Positions 54,246 through 64,000 of a stretch of DNA of 64,000 nt are shown here, piece after piece. Under the pieces are notes generated by a model. The model did no database searches and had not been told where the DNA came from. It worked only from the letters and a program-made list of their open reading frames with translations. Numbering within the stretch: the first letter of the stretch is position 1; each line of letters starts with the position of its first letter. The position numbers and the translations under genes were made by a program. The DNA lies in assembly GCA_030148775.1 (NCBI GenBank), contig JASBST010000015.1, positions 1-64,000 on the forward strand, read 5' to 3'. Origin of the DNA: Thiogranum sp. (GTDB lineage: Bacteria; Pseudomonadota; Gammaproteobacteria; DSM-19610).

Positions 54246-56348
54246 CTATTGTCCCAAATGGCTGCCGACACTTCGATAGGGGTTATCCAGCCCGAGGCTG
54301 CGCTCAAGGGTAGTGTACAGATCAGCGGGGGAAACCACCATTTGTCCGACGTCGCGGGTCCAGGGTGCCAGCGCCAACTCGCTACGCGCCCGCGTATCCC
54401 GGGTCAGCATCGACCCCAAGGGGATGGAGAGAAAAATGCCTTTATCGAAATAGGGATCGCCGGGACTACCCGGCGAGGTGATGTCGTTGCCATCGGTACG
54501 CGTGTACCAGGCGCCAAACGTGATGCCGGAACGGAAACGCCGCTTCAACTCGAACCGCACCCCGGTGTCGCGCGCCAGGAAGCGACCGGCGCGAACGGTG
54601 GCGGTCACGCCCCATGCCGGCAGGCGGTAATGGAAGGCGCCCAGCAAGGTGAGTGTGTCGTAGTCACGGAACTCGAAGACCCCATCGGGAGAGCGCTGAC
54701 GTAGCCGATCCACCGAAAGGTCCGCCGCCCAGTTCCCTTTCGCGGGAAGATAGAGCGCTTGTCCGCCGACGCCGGCGAACATCAATTCATACAGTCCCGC
54801 CGACAACCGCGTATAGACCCGTTGTCGCGGCTGGAAATATTGATTGATCAGCAAACGTGGAAGCTTGAAGCGACCCTCCTGGAGGTACAGCGCGATATCG
54901 GAACGCACATGCGCCAGGGTGCTGTTGGAGGCCTGTTCGACCTTGCTGACGTTCTCGTAGAGCGTCAACTCCGCACTGGTTTCGAAAAAGCGGCCGCGTC
55001 CAATCTGCTTGCGATAATTCGCTCGGGCAAACAGATTGAAGCGCGCCGCCCCATTTGGATCGTTGAAAAACACGCCCAGATTAAACGGCACAAGCTCAAA
55101 ACCACTGAGATCGGTATCCTCGAACCGGTAGCTGAGCACATGGCCTTCGTCGCTACGCTGAACCTCGCGATTGAGCAGCCTGGCATCTTCAACCATTGGT
55201 ATCTCCACCTGGTGTCGCGCCAACGCCTTGTCCGCCAACGGGTCGGCGTAGCTGATCTGCAGATACCTGTCGAGCTGCCGGCGTGAAATTAGTCCGGCGA
55301 AGTAGCGCCGCAACTTGTGGGTGTCGGTGAAACTGTAGGTAAGGATAGCCAGGTCCCGGTCTGTGTAGGTAATGCGCAGCGCGCGCACGTCGGCCGGTCC
55401 AAGGGACAGAAGAATACGCGCCGCGCGCCCCACCGCCCGGCCGGTCGCGCTGATGCGCGAATTGGTCAGCTGGGCATGCAGCGTATGGCCGTCAAAGGCC
55501 AGGTGAATATTCTTGTAATCACTCCGGTACAGGGCCCGCGCCAGTCGTGCCGCGGAATCGGTACTGGCAAGCCACTGCCCCATATCGGCCTGGGGGCGGC
55601 TGAGCGGGTACGGGTCGGGTTCGTCGAGCTTTGGCACAAACTCCGGCTTCATCAGTGGCACCGACACAAAGGCGTTGGCGCCCAGGCTGTCGTCCTGCGC
55701 CGAAAGCTGGACCCCGAACCAGTTGTTGCGATATTCCAGTGCGTAGTTCAGACCGCCGTCGCGGCGCGCCGCACCGGACGCAGCGGCCCCGGGGTCGGTA
55801 CGATAATCATAGGCATCGTACTCAACCACCAGCGAAAAATGCCGGTTCCAGGGGAGCCGGTGGCGCACGCCCCCAAACCAGCCGTCGATCCGGTCCGAGC
55901 CGTAACCCAGGGTATAATCGCTGTTTCCGAGCCGCTTCGACAGGGCGCCGTAATGGGCTTTGAACACACCGGTGCCGGTGAAATCCTGTGCGCCCAGCGC
56001 CAGGCTGGGCCACCAGTCCCCTTCGCGCCAGACGAGGGCTTTGGCGTCGAAGGCCTTGTCTTTGAAGTCACCAAACCCCCGCCCCAGGCCGCTCGACAGC
56101 CCACGGATCACCGTGTAGCGCGCCGACAGTTCCAGGCGTGGAAACAGGCTGACGCTGCTCCATATAGGCAAATAGGTATCGGACCAGCCGGCGCCTAGAC
56201 GCAGCGTCCCGTCCGCTTCCAGGCGCGCGTCCGGCATATTGATGAGGCCCGTTTGCCCGGAGCTGCTGGGCTGCGCAGCGGCCGAACCGGCGAAGGCCAA
56301 AACCGTGGACAACAATAGTACCCGAAAAACCGGGAAGTTCGGCGGCAT
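54246..56348 (-). CDS. YjbH-like outer-membrane exopolysaccharide protein
   Basis: 700 residues. The signal peptide ends SAAA-QPS. GQTGLINMPDARLEADGTLR, with WSDTYLPIWSSVSLFPRLEL and GSDRIDGWFGGVRHRLPWNR, matches the N-terminus of the YjbH/GfcD beta-barrel family. The C-terminal half is also strand-rich (FHYRLPAWGVTATVRAGRFL). In enteric bacteria YjbH acts with YjbEFG; here only a Wza-like protein is adjacent and no GfcB/GfcC homologues are seen. Role in secretion is inferred. Confidence 0.87.
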   Translation of the reverse strand: MPPNFPVFRVLLLSTVLAFAGSAAAQPSSSGQTGLINMPDARLEADGTLRLGAGWSDTYLPIWSSVSLFPRLELSARYTVIRGLSSGLGRGFGDFKDKAFDAKALVWREGDWWPSLALGAQDFTGTGVFKAHYGALSKRLGNSDYTLGYGSDRIDGWFGGVRHRLPWNRHFSLVVEYDAYDYRTDPGAAASGAARRDGGLNYALEYRNNWFGVQLSAQDDSLGANAFVSVPLMKPEFVPKLDEPDPYPLSRPQADMGQWLASTDSAARLARALYRSDYKNIHLAFDGHTLHAQLTNSRISATGRAVGRAARILLSLGPADVRALRITYTDRDLAILTYSFTDTHKLRRYFAGLISRRQLDRYLQISYADPLADKALARHQVEIPMVEDARLLNREVQRSDEGHVLSYRFEDTDLSGFELVPFNLGVFFNDPNGAARFNLFARANYRKQIGRGRFFETSAELTLYENVSKVEQASNSTLAHVRSDIALYLQEGRFKLPRLLINQYFQPRQRVYTRLSAGLYELMFAGVGGQALYLPAKGNWAADLSVDRLRQRSPDGVFEFRDYDTLTLLGAFHYRLPAWGVTATVRAGRFLARDTGVRFELKRRFRSGITFGAWYTRTDGNDITSPGSPGDPYFDKGIFLSIPLGSMLTRDTRARSELALAPWTRDVGQMVVSPADLYTTLERSLGLDNPYRSVGSHLGQ

Positions 56349-56551
56349 GGGCTCGGCGATAGACGGTTGCGGGGAGTCGCAAGGGCGCTCCCGATTTTAT
56401 TTGCGAGAAAATCCACACGTGGTCACCGCGCCGCCCACCGCGGGCGCCGCGACGGCGTCGCAGAGAAGGGACTTTACAACAAAATTACACTCGACGTATA
56501 CGCGGGCGGGAACCGGAAGCCTGCGCCGGACCGAGCGATCAAGGCGGACCG

Positions 56552-57478
56552 CTAACCGGTCTGCTTTACCAACTGGGCGATCTTGTCGCCGTTTTTACCG
56601 AAGCGCTGGTGCAGATAGTCGAGAAAATCCTGGCTCAGCTCGGGATGCTGCAAGGCGTACTCCACCGTCGCGCGCAGATAACCCAGCTTGCTGCCGCAAT
56701 CGTAACGTTGCCCGGTAAATTCATAGGCCAGAACCTGTTCCTCTTTCAGCAGAGCTGCGATCGCGTCGGTCAACTGGACCTCGCCGCCGGCCCCTTTGGG
56801 GACGTTCTCAAGCAGATCGAAAATTCGCGGGGTGAGGATATACCGGCCCACTACCGCCAGCGTGGTCGGCGCATCGGCCGGCTTGGGTTTTTCCACAATA
56901 CTGCTGACCCGACTGAGGCCGGTGGTGATCTCGTCGGACTGTACGATACCGTATTTTTCGGTTTCCTCGCGCGGCACCTGCTCAACGCCCAGCAGGCTGC
57001 ACCGATTATAGGCAAACGCCGAAGCCATCTGCGCCATACAGGGGGTATCGCCGCCGTCGATCAGATCGTCCGCCAGAATAACCGCGAAGGGTTCGTCGCC
57101 CACTACCGGGCGGGCGCACAGCACCGCGTGCCCGAGTCCCAGCGCCTCCGGTTGGCGGACATAGACGCAGGAGACCCCTTTCGGGACGACATTTCTAAGA
57201 ACTTCAAGCAGATGCGTCTTGCCTTTGCGTTCGAGTTCGATTTCCATCTCGAAGTTTTTATCGAAATGGTCTTCGATCGCCCGTTTACTGCTGCTGGTGA
57301 CAAAAATCAGCTCCTCGACGCCGGCGGCAATGGCCTCCTCGGCCGCGTACTGGATCAGCGGCTTGTCGACGATTGTGAGCATTTCCTTGGGATTCGCCTT
57401 GGTGGCGGGCAGGAAGCGGGTACCGAGCCCGGCGACCGGGAAAACCGCCTTCTTGATTTGGACTTTCTTGCTGGCCAT
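56552..57478 (-). CDS. galU: UTP-glucose-1-phosphate uridylyltransferase
   Basis: 308 residues. GalU makes UDP-glucose, the precursor of many cell-surface sugars. Conserved motifs: [20 protein letters not shown] (nucleotide loop), [31 protein letters not shown] and GIVEKP-like [13 protein letters not shown]. The C-terminal [18 protein letters not shown] is also typical. Confidence 0.96.
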   Translation of the reverse strand: MASKKVQIKKAVFPVAGLGTRFLPATKANPKEMLTIVDKPLIQYAAEEAIAAGVEELIFVTSSSKRAIEDHFDKNFEMEIELERKGKTHLLEVLRNVVPKGVSCVYVRQPEALGLGHAVLCARPVVGDEPFAVILADDLIDGGDTPCMAQMASAFAYNRCSLLGVEQVPREETEKYGIVQSDEITTGLSRVSSIVEKPKPADAPTTLAVVGRYILTPRIFDLLENVPKGAGGEVQLTDAIAALLKEEQVLAYEFTGQRYDCGSKLGYLRATVEYALQHPELSQDFLDYLHQRFGKNGDKIAQLVKQTG

Positions 57479-57509
57479 GGTTTCGGGTTCCTTATAATTC
57501 GGCTATATC

Positions 57510-59420
57510 CTAGTGCAGCACCGGTGTATCGGCATTAACGGATGAGGTATCCGCCCCGGAAAACGCTACGGGCTGGCGGCCTCCTTCCTCGCCGATACTG
57601 CCCCATTCCGGCACCATTTCGCGCAGCAGCGTGTGCAATTGTGCTTCATCGCAATTATCGCAAGCAGTAACCATGCCATTCAAGATTTCCGTCAACCGAT
57701 GCCAGTCGCATTCCCGATGGGAGGCGAGCAGAATCTTGTCGTGCACCGTGCTTTGAAGGGCCTCCTTCTCATGAAAGAGCTCTTCGAAAAGCTTTTCACC
57801 GGGACGCAAGCCAGTATATACGATATCGAGGTCTTCGCCGGGGACTTTACCGGATAAGCGAATCATCTGCTCCGCCAGATAGGCGATTTTGATCGGTTCC
57901 CCCATATCCAGGACGAAGATTTCGCCACCGGAACCCATCACACTGGCCTGCAGGATCAGTTGGCAGGCTTCCGGTATGGTCATGAAAAAGCGGGTGATTT
58001 CCCGGTGGGTCACGGTGACCGGGCCGCCCTCGGCAATCTGTTGCTTAAAGAGAGGGACAACACTGCCAGCTGAACCCAGAACGTTACCGAAACGCACGGT
58101 GACGAAACAGGTACGAGAGCGTCTATCCAGATTCTGACAGAAGATTTCAGCCGCCCGTTTACTAGAGCCCATCACATTAGCGGGATTCACCGCTTTGTCG
58201 GTCGAAATCATCACAAAGGACTCACAGCCATACCGATCAGCCAATTCCGCGACGATACGAGTACCAAGTACATTATTCCTTACCGCTTCGCGTATTTGGT
58301 TTTCCAGCATAGGTACGTGCTTGTACGCTGCCGCGTGGAAGATCACCTCAGGCTGACCATCGCGGATCAACTGTTCAACCGCCGCACGGTCGGTCACGTC
58401 ATTCAACGATCGACGAATGTGTAATTTCGGAAAACTCCTAACGAGTTCCATCTCAATGGAGTAGAGATTAAATTCACAGTTGTCCAACAAAATCAAATAA
58501 GCAGGCCGAAGCGTCGCGATTTGGCGACATAGCTCTGATCCGATAGAACCCCCCGCACCGGTGACCAAAACCTTCTTGTCCTTGACTTCCAGTTCTATGG
58601 CGCGCCAATCAAGCGCCACTGGCTCGCGCCCGAGTAGATCGTCAATAGACACCTCACGCAGCTGATTGAGCGTGACCTCGCCAGACATCAGTCGATCCAT
58701 CGGCGGCAACGTACGAAACGGAACGCCAGTGCGTTCACACAAGCCTACCAACCGACGCATTTGACGGGAACTGGCCGAAGGTAGCGCCAGTACGATCAGA
58801 TCCAAGGATAAGTGTTCGGCGAAATCAATTATCTCGTCGCATGGCCCTAACACCCTCACCCCGTGGATTTCACGACCATGCTTATATAAGCTATCGTCGA
58901 CAAAACCAACGGGGTTATAGATTTCGTCTCGGCTACGCAGCAGATCTCTTACTAGCATCTCTCCAGCTTTTCCGGCGCCTACCACCAATACCCGGCAACC
59001 TTCACCGCGATAAATATGCCGGTCTTTCGACCAACGAACCGCCAAACGCGACGCACCTAACAGTGAGATCAATAATATTCCATAGAGGGGAAAAATCGAC
59101 CGGGGCACGCCGTCCATACGGGTTAACAGAAACACTATAACCGCGGAAAATGCCATACCGACAAGCACCGCTTTACCAATGCGGATCAGATCGGGAATGG
59201 ACGCAAACCGCCAAACACCCCGGTACAGGCCATAATAGTGAAAGGCAATCGCCTGTACGCTAACCAATACTACCAAACTATGGATTGCCGTAAAAAACTG
59301 CTCGGACGGGATCGCGCCTAAATTGTAACGTAACCAATAAGCGCCGAACCAAGCCACAGGAATCATCGCTAAATCGTGGGTGATGGCCAAAGTCCTATTA
59401 TTTAAAAATCTGTTTCTCAT
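57510..59420 (-). CDS. CapD/WbpM-type nucleotide-sugar dehydratase/epimerase with membrane domain
   Basis: 636 residues from the ATG at 59420. Four to five transmembrane helices in the first 140 residues are followed by a CoA-binding-like Rossmann domain (CRVLVVGAGKAGEMLVRDLL). The C-terminal short-chain dehydrogenase domain carries KVLVTGAGGSIGSELCRQIA, FHAAAYKHVPMLE and SSKRAAEIFCQNL. Such enzymes make 4-keto-6-deoxy sugars (UDP-GlcNAc 4,6-dehydratase) for surface polysaccharides. In the SSKRAAE motif Ser replaces the usual Tyr, or Met serves as in the large FlaA1 forms. That matches the WbpM group. Confidence 0.92.
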   Translation of the reverse strand: MRNRFLNNRTLAITHDLAMIPVAWFGAYWLRYNLGAIPSEQFFTAIHSLVVLVSVQAIAFHYYGLYRGVWRFASIPDLIRIGKAVLVGMAFSAVIVFLLTRMDGVPRSIFPLYGILLISLLGASRLAVRWSKDRHIYRGEGCRVLVVGAGKAGEMLVRDLLRSRDEIYNPVGFVDDSLYKHGREIHGVRVLGPCDEIIDFAEHLSLDLIVLALPSASSRQMRRLVGLCERTGVPFRTLPPMDRLMSGEVTLNQLREVSIDDLLGREPVALDWRAIELEVKDKKVLVTGAGGSIGSELCRQIATLRPAYLILLDNCEFNLYSIEMELVRSFPKLHIRRSLNDVTDRAAVEQLIRDGQPEVIFHAAAYKHVPMLENQIREAVRNNVLGTRIVAELADRYGCESFVMISTDKAVNPANVMGSSKRAAEIFCQNLDRRSRTCFVTVRFGNVLGSAGSVVPLFKQQIAEGGPVTVTHREITRFFMTIPEACQLILQASVMGSGGEIFVLDMGEPIKIAYLAEQMIRLSGKVPGEDLDIVYTGLRPGEKLFEELFHEKEALQSTVHDKILLASHRECDWHRLTEILNGMVTACDNCDEAQLHTLLREMVPEWGSIGEEGGRQPVAFSGADTSSVNADTPVLH

Positions 59421-59542
59421 CCCACTTATCTTACTCTGCCCGAAAAAACGACGCCAAATCCACTCAAATCCGATCCCTTGCAACGACTAAAACCTACCAC
59501 CCAAAACCATCTTATTTTAAAGGTAATAGTCAGACTCTGAAG

Positions 59543-59559
59543 TATACTAATTCAGTATA
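59543..59559. promoter_or_regulatory. Short AT-rich palindrome upstream of the capD-like gene
   Basis: TATACT-aattc-AGTATA in the AT-rich gap between the sugar-transferase stop and the capD-like gene. TATACT on either strand resembles a -10 box. It could be a promoter/operator or a weak terminator; evidence is only the symmetry. Confidence 0.25.
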
Positions 59560-59569
59560 AAACTTTTAG

Positions 59570-60178
59570 CTAATGGGAGACGCCACGGCGGCGGATTACC
59601 CGGCTCACGGTTATAAATAGGATTTTTATATCAAACATCAACGACTGGCGCCCCAAATATTCGACATCTAGACGGACTTTTTCCAGTACGGGCAGTTCAT
59701 CGCGCCCATTTATCTGCGCCCAACCGGTCAAACCTGGCAACAGACTATCGACTCCGGACTCGGTACGCAGGACTATCAAATCATCCTGATTGAATAATGC
59801 AGGGCGAGGTCCTACAAGGCTCATATCGCCTTTAATGATATTCCAGAGCTGAGGCAACTCATCAAGACTCGTCCTACGCAGAAATCTTCCTACCTTGGTC
59901 AGATATCTTTCCGGATCATCCATCAAGTGCGTGGCAATGACCGGAGTGTCGGTCCGCATAGTACGGTACTTTGCCATACTAAAGTATTTATTACGTTTTC
60001 CCACTCTTTTTGACCAATACAACACCGGACCTTTTGAAGTCAGCCTTATCACCAGGGCGATAAGGAGGCCTGGAACGAAAGTCGCTATTATCAGTATGCT
60101 TGCGAGTACAATATCGACCAGTCTTTTCGCAGGATATCCTGAAAACGCCACTCCAGCAGCAGATCTTGTATCATTCAT
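59570..60178 (-). CDS. Undecaprenyl-phosphate sugar-1-phosphate transferase
   Basis: 202 residues of the bacterial sugar transferase family (short WbpL/WcaJ-C-terminal type). One membrane helix (LVDIVLASILIIATFVPGLL) precedes a catalytic part with KYRTMRTDTPVIATHL, FLRRTSLDELPQLWNIIKGD, MSLVGPRPAL and PGLTGWAQINGRD. It links the first sugar phosphate to the lipid carrier to start a repeat unit. Confidence 0.94.
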   Translation of the reverse strand: MNDTRSAAGVAFSGYPAKRLVDIVLASILIIATFVPGLLIALVIRLTSKGPVLYWSKRVGKRNKYFSMAKYRTMRTDTPVIATHLMDDPERYLTKVGRFLRRTSLDELPQLWNIIKGDMSLVGPRPALFNQDDLIVLRTESGVDSLLPGLTGWAQINGRDELPVLEKVRLDVEYLGRQSLMFDIKILFITVSRVIRRRGVSH

Positions 60179-60210
60179 AAACTATTAGCCCGCCTCGAAT
60201 GAGATTCTAA

Positions 60211-61197
60211 TTATTTCAACCCGAGAGCGGCGATTATCTTCGGTAGACTTTCTCGCAAACCATATTGCGGCTTGAACTCCAAATCTCTTTGCAATTTAGC
60301 CGAAGAATACCAGGCCGATCCAATGAGTTTATCGAGCGCGGCTGAGTCAAACAAAAAGCGCCGTCCCTGTAGCCGCCCCATAACATCACCCGCTTTCGCC
60401 AATAGCTTCAGAACCGAGGTCGGAACGTTAACATTCGAAATCGGTCGATTCAGTGCCTCACAAATCCATTCATAGATCTGCCTTGTAGAGTACGGATGGT
60501 CGTCAGTGACAATATAGGTTTGATCTGCGGCATGGGGGTTTTCCGCAGCCAGCAAAGCCGCCTGAACCACATCCTCGACATGCACCATGGAACGACGATT
60601 GCCGGACTCGGCCAATGGTGGAAAATGCCCCCGCGCAACAGCCTCAATCATACGTGGAAGATTACCTTTACTGGTCGAACCGTACACCATAGCAAGACGC
60701 AAGACTGTCGAGTGCGGTATCAGTCGGTCGCTAAAAACCAGCTGCTCCGCGGCTAATTTGCTTCGGCCATAAGGGGTCGTCGGCACCCCTTCAAAGCTCT
60801 CGTCGAGACAAGCATCCCCGCCTTCCCCCATTGCCTTTACACTACTGAAAAAAATGAATCGATCTACGCCTTCGGTAGCTGCGGCGTTCAACAGTCTTTC
60901 TGTGCCATCGGTGTTAATGGCGAAATACTCAGCCGCATCTTGTCGATTTTCGCTTATGGCATGCGACTTTCCGGCCAGATGGAACACTGTGTCGACACAA
61001 CGCATCGCTCCGCACGGCAAAATACCTCTCAGGTCGCCGGTTACTCTCTCGTCCCAAATTCCTTCGCTGACATCGCGCGTCAACGCCCGAACTCGAACGC
61101 CGATTTCCTGTAGGCGTCTGCATAATACTTGCCCGACAAACCCTGAAGCTCCAGTCACCATCGCGCATGACATCCTGCTCGCACTTTTCGTCCGCAT
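60211..61197 (-). CDS. NAD-dependent sugar epimerase/dehydratase
   Basis: 328 residues from the ATG at 61197; a GTG at 61209 overlapping the upstream gene is an alternative. Extended SDR features: MVTGASGFVGQVLCRRLQEI (NAD loop), VFHLAGKSHAI, FFSSVKAMGE and the catalytic YGRSK. It resembles UDP-glucose 4-epimerase-like enzymes of O-antigen loci (WbpV/WbfT type). The exact nucleotide sugar is not determined. Confidence 0.87.
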   Translation of the reverse strand: MRTKSASRMSCAMVTGASGFVGQVLCRRLQEIGVRVRALTRDVSEGIWDERVTGDLRGILPCGAMRCVDTVFHLAGKSHAISENRQDAAEYFAINTDGTERLLNAAATEGVDRFIFFSSVKAMGEGGDACLDESFEGVPTTPYGRSKLAAEQLVFSDRLIPHSTVLRLAMVYGSTSKGNLPRMIEAVARGHFPPLAESGNRRSMVHVEDVVQAALLAAENPHAADQTYIVTDDHPYSTRQIYEWICEALNRPISNVNVPTSVLKLLAKAGDVMGRLQGRRFLFDSAALDKLIGSAWYSSAKLQRDLEFKPQYGLRESLPKIIAALGLK

Positions 61198-61202
61198 AAC
61201 CT

Positions 61203-62357
61203 CTAGCACTCACCCAACAAAGACCGATACATTTCAAGGGTCTTGGATACCACAACGGTTTCAGAGAATCGGTCCTCGACTAATTTGCGTCCGTTCCTAC
61301 CCATTTGCCTGCGCAGAACCGGATCGGACACCAATTTTCGAATTGCCTCAGCCAGTGATTGCGCATCCCTGGTTGGCACCAAGATACCATTCACCCCATC
61401 GAGTACGATTTCCCGGCAACCCGGTGTATCGGTCGTCACAATGGGCCTACCGCAGGCGGCCGCTTCGATCAACGATTTTGGGACGCCCTCGCCATAAAAC
61501 GACGGTAGCACTGCGATATGCGACTGAGCCCATACTCGTGGGATATCACCGTCGTGACCTTTCCATTGTACCCAACCTTCGGAGTCCCAAGATTCTAAGC
61601 GTGATTCCTCAATGGACGTAGGATTGGCCGGATCCGGCGTTCCCACCAACACTGCGTTTAGTGACAAGCCATCTTGTTTCAGGATACGTGCCGCTTCGAC
61701 GAATTCGACTATTCCTTTGGCACGGATCATCCGTGCCACCAATGTAACTACCGTCGGCCCGGACTCCGGCTCCGGCAAAGGACAAAAACGCCGTGTATCG
61801 ACTCCAGATCCGCTGATGACTTCGGTACGCTCCGGCAATACCGCTCCGCTGTCGATCAGCAGGCGTCGATCGTCTGGGTTCTGCAATAAAATGTGCGTGC
61901 GTGGAGAGTTGAACAATAAGCGAAATGCCCTGCGTACGAAGAAGCTGATCAATCTCGCCTGTTTGCTATTGGAGGAAAAGACGTATCCCATTCCCGCCAG
62001 GGCATTGACCACAGCAGGACCACAAACCATCCGTGCAGCGATTGAACCATACAGCACCGGCTTGAGGGCCACATGATGAACCAGATCCGGTCGCTCCCTC
62101 CGATATATCGAAAAGATTTCAACAATCGCAGCCAATTCACGTAACGGGTTATTGTTGCGGCGTCGCATTTTCAGGGGTATTAGACGAAATCCTTCGTTAA
62201 CGATGCGTTCCCTATGCATAGTGACATGCGTGGCCACGACCACCTTCATCCCAGCATCACGGGCTGCGCGTGCAATTGGCAACCTATGCGAACAGAAATA
62301 CCAGTCTTCCGTCACCACGTAGATGATAGTCTTCCCGGACAGATGATTAGCCTCCAA
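61203..62357 (-). CDS. GT4-family glycosyltransferase
   Basis: 384 residues with a GT-B fold. N-terminal TIIYVVTEDWYFCSHRLPIA, donor-site motif EGVPKSLIEAAACGRPIVTT with the conserved E-x7-E pattern, and GCREIVLDGVNGILVPTRDA. It adds a sugar to the lipid-linked intermediate on the cytoplasmic side. Donor and linkage unknown. Its end overlaps the epimerase GTG option. Confidence 0.92.
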   Translation of the reverse strand: MEANHLSGKTIIYVVTEDWYFCSHRLPIARAARDAGMKVVVATHVTMHRERIVNEGFRLIPLKMRRRNNNPLRELAAIVEIFSIYRRERPDLVHHVALKPVLYGSIAARMVCGPAVVNALAGMGYVFSSNSKQARLISFFVRRAFRLLFNSPRTHILLQNPDDRRLLIDSGAVLPERTEVISGSGVDTRRFCPLPEPESGPTVVTLVARMIRAKGIVEFVEAARILKQDGLSLNAVLVGTPDPANPTSIEESRLESWDSEGWVQWKGHDGDIPRVWAQSHIAVLPSFYGEGVPKSLIEAAACGRPIVTTDTPGCREIVLDGVNGILVPTRDAQSLAEAIRKLVSDPVLRRQMGRNGRKLVEDRFSETVVVSKTLEMYRSLLGEC

Positions 62358-62388
62358 ACTCTAGCCTTTTTTGGTTGCTCACGAAAGT

Positions 62389-64000
62389 TCATGGATGATG
62401 GGCATCAAGCCAAGCCTGAAACACTAGAATATTCCAAAGCGCAGAGGCCCAGTTTCTTTTTCCCGTAACATGTTCCCGCCATTTCCTACGAATCTGCTGA
62501 GCATTCAGATAGCCATCATCCCTCAACCGTTTCTCCTCGAGTAGATTCTCCGCCCAATCTTTTAAAGGACCGCGTAACCAATTGTCCAGGGGAATTGCAA
62601 ACCCCATTTTGGGGCGTTCCACGAGCCGGCTAGGCACATACTTGTCGAGCACCTGACGCAACAGCCATTTTCCTTTTCCATCCCTGATTTTCATTTCGGG
62701 GGGCACTCGCCAGGCGAATTCCACGATGCGATGATCCAAAAAGGGCACCCGCGTTTCCAAGCTAACACCCATCGCCGCGCGGTCCACCTTTGTGAGTATA
62801 TCGTCAGGAAGGTAACTCATCATATCGAGATACTGCATGCGTTGTACGAGATGGGGTAAGTTCGCCCAACGGGCAGTATCCGTCAACACTGTTGAAAGCA
62901 TATCACCTGAGAGCACGGGATTTTCTTCGTGCCAGTGAGAGACCAGCCTCAAATACATTTCCTCAGGGGATCCAGCAGCCAAAACATCGGCCAGCTTATG
63001 CAGTTTATCGCCTGGAGTGCGCGGCATTTTTCGCTGGGGCACAATACTCCCTAGCATCATAAACACCTTATCCCATTTTTGTGGTGGAACGCTTTGAAGA
63101 AATTGTTTGGCCGCTCGCCGCAACGGCATTGGCAGGCCCCCAATGCGGCTCCAGATCGACTGCGCCCAGATATAGCGATTATAACCGCCGAACAACTCGT
63201 CTCCCCCATCTCCGGTTAGCGCTACCGTGACATGCTTCCGAGTCATTTGCGAAATCAAGAACGTGGGCAACTGTGACGAATCGGCGAACGGTTCATCATA
63301 GAGAAACGGCAATCTCGGAATCACGTCCATTACCTGCTCTGCTGCCACATACAACTCAGTATGTTCTGTACCAAGGTATCCAGCAATCGACTTCGCAGTT
63401 TCAGCTTCGTTGTATGCCGCTTCATGAAAACCGATTGAGAAAGTCCTGACCGGCCGGTTACTTTCCGCCTGCATAACAGCGGTCACCGTCGTAGAATCAA
63501 TGCCTCCGGACAAAAAGGCTCCCAGTGGCACGTCAGAAATCATCTTCTCCCGGATAGTAGTTCTCAACAAATCGTCAAGCGCGCTTACAGCCTCATTATC
63601 GGTAAAAGTCCACTCGTTAACACAGCCTGCTTCCGCAACTTGCCTGAGGTCCCAGAACGAAACAGGCGCTGGCAAATCCGGACACCGCATACTCAGCGGA
63701 AAACTCAACGATGTGCCTGGCGTGAGTTTATAAACCCCCCTGTATATCGAATAAGGCGTCGGGACGTAGCCGTGTTGCAAATACAAGGCCAACGCCCCCC
63801 GATCCAAACGCTCCTCCCACTCCGGATGGCCGCGCATCGCTTTCAACTCCGAAGCAAATAGCAACGTCCGCCCTATCCAACCATAATATAGCGGTTTCTC
63901 ACCGATTCGATCCCGCGCAAGCGTCAGAGTCCGCTCTTGTCTGTCCCATAGGCCGAAAGCGAACATTCCCACAGATCGCGACAGGGCGCCCTGAAGACCC
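62389..64000 (-). CDS. Asparagine synthetase B-like (glutamine-hydrolysing), 5' end outside window
   Basis: At least 536 codons present; the N-terminal glutaminase start lies beyond 64000. The visible part begins in the glutaminase domain (VGMFAFGLWDRQERTLTLAR, DRIGEKPLYYGW). It continues through the synthetase domain with PP-loop LSGGIDSTTVTAVMQ and the C-terminal MGVSLETRVPFLDHRIVEFA. In exopolysaccharide loci these enzymes may amidate a sugar acid rather than make asparagine; I cannot tell which here. Confidence 0.92.
   Translation of the reverse strand, partial: GLQGALSRSVGMFAFGLWDRQERTLTLARDRIGEKPLYYGWIGRTLLFASELKAMRGHPEWEERLDRGALALYLQHGYVPTPYSIYRGVYKLTPGTSLSFPLSMRCPDLPAPVSFWDLRQVAEAGCVNEWTFTDNEAVSALDDLLRTTIREKMISDVPLGAFLSGGIDSTTVTAVMQAESNRPVRTFSIGFHEAAYNEAETAKSIAGYLGTEHTELYVAAEQVMDVIPRLPFLYDEPFADSSQLPTFLISQMTRKHVTVALTGDGGDELFGGYNRYIWAQSIWSRIGGLPMPLRRAAKQFLQSVPPQKWDKVFMMLGSIVPQRKMPRTPGDKLHKLADVLAAGSPEEMYLRLVSHWHEENPVLSGDMLSTVLTDTARWANLPHLVQRMQYLDMMSYLPDDILTKVDRAAMGVSLETRVPFLDHRIVEFAWRVPPEMKIRDGKGKWLLRQVLDKYVPSRLVERPKMGFAIPLDNWLRGPLKDWAENLLEEKRLRDDGYLNAQQIRRKWREHVTGKRNWASALWNILVFQAWLDAHHP

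Overview
The window is about 64 kb of GC-rich bacterial DNA. The order thrS-infC-rpmI-rplT-pheS-pheT-ihfA at the left edge, sodB, uvrB, nhaA and GalU-type polysaccharide genes point to a gammaproteobacterium. Two DsrC-family proteins and an encapsulated ferritin would suit a sulfur- or iron-metabolising lineage, but I cannot name a genus.

Layout. (1) 1-6.7 kb, minus strand: translation operon thrS, infC (ATC start), rpmI, rplT, pheS, pheT, ihfA. (2) 7-10 kb: SH3-type lipoprotein, membrane diguanylate cyclase, tRNA-Val. (3) 10.4-34.6 kb: a dense stress and envelope region. It has a DsrC-like/encapsulated-ferritin/encapsulin operon beside a second ferritin-like gene, an MgtC-like protein, small lipoproteins and membrane proteins, and two paralogous CHASE3 histidine kinases facing NarL-type regulators. 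It continues with a Crp/Fnr regulator, a second DsrC-like protein, Hsp20, a DUF2254 protein, a phospholipase D-VTT fusion, NhaA, an EEP hydrolase, an arylsulfotransferase-sulfotransferase cluster and Fe-SOD. Five transcription units here carry an exact ATCAAATGT box 56-99 bases before the first gene, pointing toward it, which suggests one regulon. (4) 34.6-38 kb: uvrB, an aspartate aminotransferase, tRNA-Asn. (5) 38.05-46.94 kb: an 8.9-kb integrative element inserted in tRNA-Asn, bounded by 47-bp direct repeats. It has a tyrosine integrase with repeated arm-type sites at both ends, a translationally coupled replication/regulation operon (AlpA-like, primase, RepA-like ATPase) and accessory genes. 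No capsid or conjugation genes are visible, so it resembles a phage satellite or mobilisable island. (6) 47-64 kb: two small membrane proteins, then a minus-strand exopolysaccharide locus (asnB, glycosyltransferase, epimerase, sugar transferase, CapD-type enzyme, galU, YjbH-like, SLBB export protein, Wzz-like, ExeA-type ATPase).

Four genes that otherwise align end to end are split by a single in-frame stop codon: pheT (TAG), phospholipase D-VTT (TGA), uvrB (TAA) and a GNAT acetyltransferase (TAG). All three stop codons are involved, so codon reassignment cannot explain them. Consensus errors, recent nonsense mutations or readthrough remain possible.

Gene identities come from reading the translations; no database search was run.
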